Assembly (NCBI GenBank): GCA_947650285.1
Contig: CANTFL010001106.1
Coordinates: 1-64,000, forward strand
Length of the DNA stretch: 64,000 nucleotides
DNA from: Hyaloperonospora brassicae
Taxonomy: Eukaryota > Oomycota > Peronosporomycetes > Peronosporales > Peronosporaceae
Direction of reading: 5' to 3'
The notes below the pieces were generated by a model, which was not told the DNA's origin, ran no database searches, and saw only the letters and a list, made by a program, of their open reading frames with translations. The first letter of the stretch is position 1; every line of letters starts with the position of its first letter. Shown here one piece after another: positions 54,001 to 64,000 of the stretch. The position numbers were made by a program, and so were the translations under genes.

Positions 54001-57000
54001 ATTGTATATCAAAGCTTAAAGTTTAAATAATATATAATTAATATTACTTTATAATATATGTGTAGCACACAAATTTGTACAAGAGAATCATAGTAAAGTC
54101 AGATCGGATCGTCACTTGTTAAGCACATAAATATGTATAAATACCAAAGACAATACACGCAGATGAGCCGCTTTAAGTGGCATTTTGGCCGACCAATATT
54201 CGAGGCTTCATCAAGAATGAGCTGCACTTAGTGTAATCCTATCTAAAGCAGTGCACGTGATCAAAAACCATCTAAATAGAACGCATGCGTAAAATTATAC
54301 CATTTTAAGGTATAGTGTTCCAAAATCTTTTAAACAAACGATTTGCTTTGCATAGGCAGACCGAATTATCTAGGAATTATGTATACATTAAGAGTCACAT
54401 ATCACATAAATGGCTGGGTGGGACCATTATTAAAAATATTAGCTTAAATCTTTGCAAGTTATCTGACGGCTCTTATAATATAAATTAGATAGAGTTTTGA
54501 AAAAAGTCATAATAGCAAAATCATTCGAATATATATATTCATTTCCATCTAGGGTTCACGCGAATACAGTTTTTCATGATAGCGCAAGTAATTATCTGTA
54601 CAACTATCAAAAAAAGCTTTCTATATGTTAGCTAAAGTTTGGTGGAAAGTTATAAGGGTACAATACTTTCTTACATTTATGGAAGTGTGGTGTGTGAAAT
54701 AGTAATTAACATGGGAATTTACTTATTATATTTAAATGCATTTCTTTCAGTCGAACCATTAAAAACATTAATTTAGTGAGCTTAATATTTTAAAAAATTG
54801 TAACCTATTACAAAACTATCATTAAAAAGATCGACCTAATTATCTGTCGATGAGACAAAACCTCTTTTTTTAAAAGGCGATGTCGATATCAGGAGTACGT
54901 GATAAATTCTTGCCATAACAACAATAAAAAAAGTACCGATGATGGAATGAGATGGAGGGAAAAAGCCATATGAATACATTCTTAAACTTTTATTATACCA
55001 TGACAAAGTCCACTGGACCACAGAAACATAAATACATTGTACTTCAATCAATATTGTGTGCCTATTTTTGACATTTTCACACATAACTTTGTAGCCTTTT
55101 TTAAGTATTCGATGCAATATGCATATCCAATTGATACCGTGAGTTACTTAAAGATAGAATATATTGGTAGAGCCTAACGTGTCCCAACCCTTATAAAATT
55201 TGGAGCAATAATTTAGAATTTGACCTAATATAATATAGGGAAAAGATACATTATCTGGTACTAGCGTACCTAAAAGAGCTTAAACAACCAAAAAGACTTA
55301 TATCGAGTTTACGAGTGAGCTCTTATAATATTGCTTGTGGCTCCAGGGCGATTAATATGCTCAAAGTTGTATTAGAATCTTAATTAGACCTGCATACCGC
55401 TTCGTACGTTATTGGTATCGTTGTTAAATCTAAAAAGTTTTTGATACGGACTCATGCCCGTCACATAGACGGTAATATCTGGCAAAATTGCTTATAAGAG
55501 GCTACGAGATCGCTTATTGCAAAGCATTGCTTATATTAGAATCAAATTCCGAACATACGGTCTCGCAGATTGATGGCGTAAGAAAGAAGCTGGCATATAA
55601 GTCTTTTCCACTTCAAAATCTGAGCTCATATTACCTATATTTCGACTTTGGTTAGATAAACAAATTGTCATACACGATGAAGCCTACAGGGCTATTGATA
55701 CAGGTGAGATAATTCCGTTGCGAACAATCGTTAATTAGAATATCAATGAATATAATTTAAGAAATCGAAACGTCATTTATAAAATATCGGATAATTTAAC
55801 GCTAAATACTATGGTAAAGTTTAAACTGATAATGAAGAGATATACTTCTAATCACCGGATTAAATAGAGGCTGCTAGCTTCTTAAACGCCATAAAGTCTC
55901 TTGTATAGCCTTCTACTGCCATTCTTGTATACAAAACTTTATATAGTATCTTAAATTTCAGACCAAATATACAGTGATATTACCTTCAAGCTCATCATGT
56001 CGTGAGGTACCTAGCGGAGAAAACGTCTTGCTCTATCATCTTATAATTCGGTTTAACGCTGCGATGCAGCAAAGGATCACACTAATCTGATGTAATCTGG
56101 TTGCGGATTTATTTTGTGACCAGTGCTTTCCTAATGGGAGACTGTTAAAGATCTATGAGTTTTAACTGTAGGATTTTGTCCTCCACATCATCAATAAACA
56201 TTATAAGCAATGTTTCAAGCACTTTATGATAGTATGAAATAAAAAAGACATATGTGTAGACCCGGTTACTTGATAAATAATGAGCAACCGAAACAGACGG
56301 TTTGTCTGGCACCAATTTGTACAATTTTAAAACTCACGTAGGTCGGGGCGGGCGGCGATTTAGTTTCCATTTTACTAGATACAGATTCATTTGTTTCTTT
56401 TTTATGTGTATGTGATGCAGCGATCTCACGTTTATGTCCGTTTTATGCTGGCGTTGTTATAAGGTGTTTCCGTAACAAATCATATTATTGTGTGATAAAT
56501 GCAAATAACAAATTTATTTATAATGTATGTGTATATTACCTGGCTTAGCGATATTAAACTATCACCTGCCATAACTATTGTGGAACAACGATTTTGTCTA
56601 GTAAATACGTCGTGACATCGACTTTTTAATCAGTTATTGTTGCTGCACGCGAAAAAAGATGGCGGGCGAAGATTTTACAAAGAAGATTGTAGTTTAATAT
56701 TGTTTTAGTGACAAAGAGATTGGTATTTTTTACAAATCCTACCAATATTGGTAATTTAAATATCCCTTATTCTTCACCTTTTTAACAGCTCTCTACTTTG
56801 CGCTTGTTCCAATCTTAGCTGCACATGACGGTCGGGTCGGAAGCTCATAACGCTTTGTAAACCTATATATAAGGGCCAATTAGTGAGTGGTAAAGGGGAA
56901 TCCGTCACAACATTATGAACGAATTTGCATTATTGATGGCAAGTAGGCGTAAACTTAACATTTGACGGTGGCTCCTTATATGTTTTTAGCGTTATTTTGT

Positions 57001-58700
57001 CAAGTCCTTTTTATAGCGGTAATTAGGCACGGCACGTGAGCGACAGTCTTTTTAAAGTGAGAGATTACGGACGGAACTAACAGGAATGTACCCCTAGATA
57101 TGCGACGAGGCAACGTTCGTAGTAAAATCGCGATGCTTATAAGTATTCGGTTAATCATTAGTATCCTAGCTAGAATCGTTGTTCGAAGTTCAATGCAATA
57201 TTAAATCACCTACAAGTGTCAAATATGACTTAGAAACCCTTTAACATCACATAGGTCATAGACTTGACGTAATCGCAACGTGTTCGGCGCCAAAAAGCCA
57301 TTAAGGATACTTTAGTAGTGTCAAGTTATCAAATACGTTTATCAATAGATTATAACAATGTGACAGCTGTAGCCACATCAAGATTTATGGTAAAATAAAG
57401 TAAAAATCGAGAGGTTTCGGTTTAGTTAAGTTGTATCAACAAGACAGTAGTAGATGGACTGTTCATTTGTTAGAATATAGAAGTAACCATTGCGTGTGCA
57501 CAAGTAATAAGTCCCTTCTAGGTCATCAATTGGACTAACGATTACCTGAAAATGCTATATATATCCTTAACACTTCATTTTAATATAAATGATGCAGGAA
57601 TCTACTTACGCGCTTAGGCTTTGTTTGCAACTAATTAATTCGAATAAATCAATATAACCGGCTCGTGTTAAGTCGAGTTTTGTCGCAACTGTTTCTACAA
57701 CGTTTATAACTAAATAAGTTTTGATGTCAGCTGTAATACGGCCGTAATTTTAATCAAGACATCAAGTATATATAGGCAACGCGAATTGATGATAATGGGT
57801 CGTTCAAGTCGATTAATACTAGTAACCAACACCTCCTTGTTTTTAAGGTAATAAATGTTCATTTCCTCAACAAATTCATGAGACTCCAATATTATGCATT
57901 ATCTAATATCGCCTATCCTTCTTCTAGTTTGCGGTTCTTTTATACTTGGTATATTATGTTTTTCCTGTCCTGTAGTCTATAGTTTATTTTATCATCTACA
58001 TAACGCAAGTGACGAAGTGACGTGTAATGTAACGGTTGGGGTGGCTGAGGCTCCGATTTACTCACGACGCTAGTGACTCAATTATTAAGCTAAGAATACT
58101 TTTAATGTGCAATATACAAGTTAAACACATCACGACGACTTAACTTTAAACGCAAATATTGTTTTAGGGAGCCTGAACAAAATTATTTTGCAAATATCTC
58201 AAGCCGAAAATTGTCCTTATTGACTTTAATGCTCGAGCGTTGTGAAAAAATACGAAGTTTTTATTATAAACACGTGCTAACGATGATGCTTTTTTAAAAT
58301 AAAAATATATATATTCTTCTACACAAAGGATAAACGTATCCGATGCATCTACATATGAAACATATTACATCTAAATTGAAAAGCTTGTTGTTTATTTATT
58401 ATAGACAACGAGCAACAATTTAAACCCTCATCACATGGTCAAATGATTAAATTTTAACAATAAGTAACTCCTCAGTTTGTATTGCTAAGTCGGTAATATT
58501 ATAACTGTCTCCGCGCTATTCTTTTACATATTATATTAAATGAAATATCAATAGATGGCTACGAATAAATGCAGAAATTAACACTTAACACACCGCTGCG
58601 AATGATGGGTGTCCGCAAAACGTATGCAACGATAACAGCATTATAATCAGATAATACTGATAGCCGGACCAGACCTTTTTGATATATGGCCTAAACTTCA
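51023..58700. other. Long AT-rich gene-free DNA
   Basis: 7.7 kb in which all frames are short. The longer ones (minus 51826-52221, plus 51791-52051, minus 54836-55117) overlap each other or lack features. No tRNA, rRNA, CRISPR or clear TIR seen. Confidence 0.5.
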
Positions 58701-58732
58701 GCGTGACCCCCCTATTAGACACACCAGACGCA

Positions 58733-58939
58733 TTAAGGCGACTTACGGCGAATTACGTAAACGCACTGAAGTGTCTGGGCAAGAGATACGCTGTAGGAGC
58801 CGCGTTGATTGGCGGAAGCCAATGCATTAAGATTGTAATTTAAAAGCGCGGCGTATAAGGGTACAGAGGAAGCGGTCAGCCATGATGTAACATCATATAA
58901 ATGTGCAAAAAGCCTCAGCACCAATCGAGTCCTCTGCAA
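58733..58939 (-). other. Unassigned coding-like fragment in AT-rich DNA
   Basis: Minus frame (VTSWLTASSVPLYAALL, NLNALASANQRGSYSVSLAQ) reads like protein and stands out in GC content. Probably a decayed mobile-element or captured fragment; no family assigned. Confidence 0.25.
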
Positions 58940-61900
58940 GTGCGTGTGACATTATAAAATCATTAAACATGATGATTTTAGTGATAAGAGTAGAGAAAGT
59001 CATCAATGATTGCATTCTTTACTCGTATATCAGTGAGCCTTTTTTATGTAAAATGGTCGGTTAATACATACAACAGGATTATGCATTTCTAACACTTTAA
59101 CTTTTAGACTGTCTCGATACGCTGTTACTGAACTACTCGTGTTTTCTTGTCTTTTATACCGACCTTTGCAATCCACGAATATGTGCTGCAGCAAGTAGTA
59201 GATATTTACTTCAACTCATACATTTGTCGTGCTTTATCATGCCTATGTAAAAGTACTTGCTGTCGATTTCTCATCCTTCACTACAGGCACAATCTGACTT
59301 TCGAATCATACTATCGTGCTGTTGCCATTTGCGTACCTTGTTTTTGCAATCCGTTGGATCTTGACTGAGGCAATCTATTGCAATTTTGCCAATCAATGTG
59401 TATTTCGGACCGGCAACAGCTTGCCATCGGTGTAATTTACTGTATCGTTGCGTGACCTTGGACTACCTGACGACCTATATCTAGATCGTATAATGTCCGT
59501 ACCAGCCCTCATCCTCGAACGAGCCTTAAAAAAGGAAGCATAAATAGATTTCGTGGTTCACTGCATGATAAGGTTATTATCAATTTTCTGGTCTTTCGTC
59601 GTTTCTTTTAAGATCCGGATTTTCTTTTTAGACCATTTAAAGCTGGCTTGTTCTAGTGAAGTCGAACGAAGTCGTGATCGTTGATGCCATCTATAAGCGT
59701 AGATACTTCGATTTGAATCATTTTCCGGTAACAGCACTCGAGGCGCGGAGATGAATCAATTTACTTTCTCGGACGGTTAGCTACAGCTCTAGCTCTAGCT
59801 CGAAAAGCGTCAGAGCATTTACGCGTATGTCTCCGTGGAGGGGCGAAAATTGTAATACTAAAAGATTTCTGGTTTCCAATGTCACTTTAAGGACATCATC
59901 ATCAAGTATGGTGATAACGACTTATTCAAAAGTGATGAATACTAGCTGTTAATAATATTTGGATCCAACCAAGACACTTGCGCAGCCCTCAGAGAAAGTT
60001 TAAGGTAGGATAACGCCAAAATTAGTTTCCTATTTAAATTCAATCCGTTCTTTATGTGCTTTCAATTTCATATAAAAGTAAAAGGTTTAGCTAAACATCT
60101 TTAATAGGAACCTCAGTATGCTTCCAATTGTTTATACTGCAAAATTGCGTTGCTTCTTCAACATTAACCTTACGAAGCCGTCCTATGTAAAGTATTCTTT
60201 CTCAAGAATACTTTATTGAAGTGCGACGTGTTTAAGCCTTTAATTTTTGACCTGACCAGGAATTAAAAAGACAAAGCCATAAGTCGTCTTGCTGCTTGAA
60301 AATACCAGTCCGCGCTGCGTGGGGAAATATAAGAGCCAGCTGACCAAGATGGAGACTATTGTAATAAATATTTTTCAATAGAACTATAATTGCTGAATAA
60401 CATGCAATTCGAACACTATTTCGCTTCCGCCTATTTAACTTTACGTCCCAATCGCAAACGGCTGATCCCGGAATAATCTCCAACTTCATGCTTAAGTAGA
60501 AGGCGCGCTATAGTTAAGTACACCTCTAAAGAAGTATGAAGTCACTATTGGTCACCTTTCTTAAGCCTAAAAACAAGCTCACAATTCACCAGGCAATTAA
60601 TAAGCTCGTGTGGCCGTCAAAAAGGACGCCGAACATGCGACCATTCGCCATTAGTGGGAAAAGACCCGGATTCTTCGCGCTCGAGGTCGGATATTCGTTA
60701 ATAATTTTCTCAACACCGAGGACGTTGATACGGATAGCTAGATATCAGCGTTAGTAGCAAGAAATAGCATGTCGGCGCCACAATGGACGCTGAGAGCTAC
60801 CTTCATGACGACGGCTATCTGTTTATCATCGGTAACCTTAACGATAAGTGTGTCTTATCTACGGTCTTGCCCGATTTAAACGTGATTGACGATAATGATG
60901 ATTAAGGTGATGACGAAAAAATCTAAGTGAAGATACCATAGGAATAGATATTGGAATCTAGGGAAGTTTCGCTGGATGGCATGCCCGAGAAAGGTGGTAT
61001 ATATGACCAGGCCACAATAATTTAAAAATTTACTTCGCCTCTTAGTGCTTGATCATTATGAGCAAGCCTGCCGCGTCGAAGAAGAAGAGCTAAGAAAGCT
61101 ACTTTGTGAAAAGATAAAGCAGAAAAAGACATGCGGATTTTGGAAAATACAACTAGATATATTACCTCGTGCATCACATCAAAATTAGTGGATGCAGTGT
61201 TATTCCTCAATAACATTAATACGACGGAACCCCGCCATTGGATTTTATTATCGTTATAAACTATTCGTAATAGTCGCTATAAATTTAATTTACAGAGAAT
61301 AATTTTACCGCGTTGGTTGACTATATCATTTTTGTTTATTCCGGCTGATTGGATAGATAAAATAGTTAAGAAATATATTCAAAAATTACGCGTAATGGAT
61401 GTATATCCAAACTTGATTACATATGCTCGGGTCTTCATTATTGAGTATGCGTTTCGGTTTTAAAAGAACTCGTGATGTAATAAGCCTACCTGGTAATCTT
61501 TTGACTGGATTTGCTGTCCTATAAACAATGATGATGATTTGATCTCGAACACTTTACTAATGCTAGACGACTGAATAACTGAAGGACTGTTGCTAGATAT
61601 GCTTAAATTTTTTCTTTATTGGAGCTTTGGACGATTTGCACTGTTCGTGAAATAGGAGTTGATGATAATCAAAATTGTTTGATTTTGGTAAGAAGCGACC
61701 GCGTCGAAATTTCATACGAGATCGCACTAACCATTTCTCGGTCAACATTATATTGAATCACACACAGATTATTTAGGTATTCAACTCGAACAAAACTCAA
61801 CGCCTGGCTGCTTCCAATCGCAATTCAATTCTATTAGATGTTCATCGCAAATTGCATACCCTTTTTGATGATATTCCGTAAATTTGAAGATTCAACATTC

Positions 61901-64000
61901 TGTTGCGTCGACAGGCCATATTGTAATGACTGTAAGCAGGTATGCTCATTCCTTATAGAGCAGCAAATAACTTTTATCGTAAATTGACGATCAAAAATCT
62001 TACCGTGAATTTTCCTTCGTTTTTTTCGTTCCTAGTTAAGCAATAAATTATCAGCCGCCAGATGCACATATTCCGAAGTAACATTTTTTCGCATTTTCTG
62101 GCATGTCCCGTATTCCGAGGCCGCTCTCATCGAATCAATTTGGACTTTCAATATTTTTATATATTGATATTCGCTTTTTAATATTTCGACCCATGTAAAA
62201 AAATATCTGGGGATATCATTGGAATAAGATCCTTAATTTGAGTCTCTAATAAGCCGAACGATCATGCCATAAATTTTTAGGGCAGCACGATCTTTACAGA
62301 TATAGAGCCATTAAATATCATCATAATTATTTACTTAATTTGAAAAGAAGCCCATATATATTGTATTTATATTCCGAAGCTTGCCGACTAAAAACAACAA
62401 TTCGCAATCTTCATTTGTTTGAATAGTATATTTCTATCGCTCGCAGATGCATATTTTTTGACTTTTAGAATCAGTCAATAAAATGATCATATAATTTTTT
62501 TTGAGCTATTGGCGTTATTAATTTCCTCATCTATAATATTACCGAAATCGTCTACCTATAACGTAACCCATCAATTTGATCGTGTCGGGTCACCAACCGC
62601 GTTTAATATTTTTGGTCCCAACATTCTTTAAAGGAGCCTCGACCGATATGAATTCCGCGAATAATTTAAACTCGCCATTATAGTAGGTTATCTTCTTTGT
62701 CAAATAAAGCAACCTCTAATAATCAGACGGCTAATTAATGAGAGGGCGCATTTGCTCTACCCCGACAAAGTGAATTCTTCCTTAAGTCTTAGAACGGGCC
62801 TCGTCCATATTCGTCATTGCTTTATTTATGATGCTGTCGCTACTCTAAAACTTTTATTAACTAATACGGCCTTTTAACGCGGGTCTGATAAGTGAGGTGG
62901 TTAAATCAATTTCAAAAGAGGATGACATTGAGTAGTGGGTATGTTCGCATCTGTATGCAGCCTTATATGTGCAAATTAGGTATCAGCATGGCACGAGAAG
63001 CGCAAAAATAGAAGATCAAAGCGCGAAGCAGCATGATTAATTATGCTATCGATTAGATCCAATTTAAGCAATATAATGGATGAAACAGGATAATTTCAAC
63101 GCCGTCTAAGCGCACCAATTTTAATTTGGCTTTATCATGACAGCACATAAACAACGCATTAGTCCTTTCACATGCAGCGTGTAGACAAATAGATGACAAG
63201 GCATTATAAGGTTATTAACAAAAAAAATTTGTACGAAAGAAACAGGATCCTAATCCAAAATAAAAGATGTTACTCGCCGAAAATATCTACTTGACCGTAT
63301 CGAATACGATCTGTGTCATAACCACCTAGACTCACAAATTTTTGATCTCGACTGATTTACGACACAGTCACTTCTTATGAGACTTACGTATGTCATCTAC
63401 GATCTCGAGTGTAAGACCCATGGATTGAGCGAATTCTAGAAATTGACCATCGTAATCGATTTCACGATCATGTCAGCCCATATTTGTTGATCGTTCGTCT
63501 TATTACATATAATCTAGATAAATTCTCCTTGGTAGACGTGATTTAAGAAAAATTTGAGCAGGAAAATTTGGAGCTATGGTAGAGTGGCGATCGAACGCTT
63601 TTAAGACCCTATCCCTCGACAGGCACTAAAACGACCAACTACTCGAGAGGACTCCATATTCATGTGATACGCTTCCTTCTTACCCTTGCTTACCCGTCGG
63701 TAGAGAGAAAAGCATTCTAAATACAATCACGTCGAGGTATATCTAACCTTGTTAGCGATGGGATGATGATCGTGTGAAAACCTTCACACGACCACGGCCA
63801 TACTTGTATGGTATTCGATAAAAAGTACCCGGTCTCGGCAAACTCGCCTTGCCCAGTTCGTAGATGCTTGATCCGCTTGACCTTCTTATTACTTTAGCCG
63901 ACTTACGATCTTGTACCTTGTGTGGCGAAGCGAATAGAAATAATGACGAAAATTGTGGGTCGTGCCAGCCGCATCAATCGCGAGATCAATTCTACTGGTG
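58940..64000. other. AT-rich DNA with possible decayed element sequence at the right edge
   Basis: No intact ORF. From about 63.3 kb GC rises, and the minus strand around 63370-63440 reads DYDGQFLEFAQSMGLTLEIV, which looks like a decayed coding region broken by stops. No family assigned. Confidence 0.35.

Noticed and set aside
1..64000. CRISPR arrays, rRNA genes, bacterial operons
   Set aside because: No regularly spaced identical repeats, no rRNA sequence, and all genes are eukaryotic with introns.

Overview
This window reads as oomycete nuclear DNA, most like a Peronosporaceae (downy mildew or Phytophthora-type) genome. The evidence is short eukaryotic introns (62-203 bp), oomycete-style Inr/FPR core promoter motifs upstream of secreted-protein genes, a myosin whose tail carries PDZ-like repeats, an LWY/EER-type candidate effector at the left edge, and decayed transposons of kinds common in oomycetes. 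Species cannot be told from the sequence.

Layout. From 1 to about 25.6 kb the DNA is GC-richer and gene-dense. In order it holds a candidate secreted effector (minus, cut by the window edge); two convergent SET-domain genes; the splicing factor CWC25; a UBE2H/Ubc8 ubiquitin-conjugating enzyme with one GC-AG intron; a head-to-head pair of Pol II regulators (EAF and MED31); formate-tetrahydrofolate ligase; a selenocysteine tRNA; a small glycine-rich secreted protein; an intronless myosin with three PDZ-like repeats; and a nucleoredoxin-like protein. I reconstructed exon structures by joining reading frames at GT/GC-AG sites and checking phase and family conservation.

From about 25.6 kb to the end the DNA is AT-rich and holds no intact gene that I can recognise. 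It is a graveyard of mobile elements: a 4-kb element with about 100-bp terminal inverted repeats (TIRs) at 29.5-33.5 kb; a 1.6-kb TIR element at 35.4-36.9 kb; a mutated LINE with endonuclease, RT and zinc-finger remnants at 37.8-42.9 kb; a 962-bp TIR element at 45.1-46.1 kb; and a 2.3-kb hAT-like element with a perfect 8-bp target duplication at 47.2-49.5 kb. Several degenerate tandem repeats lie among them.

The most interesting content is the pair of Pack-type (gene-capturing) DNA transposons. The 45.1-kb element carries an adenylate kinase fragment and a 3-hydroxyacyl-CoA dehydratase (HACD) fragment, joined by what looks like a shared chimeric intron in the same phase. The 35.4-kb element carries a MYB-like fragment and, on the other strand, a fragment encoding a C-terminal membrane segment. 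Both are flanked by clear TIRs from unrelated families, which suggests that shuffling of host exons by DNA transposons is active, or recently was, in this genome.
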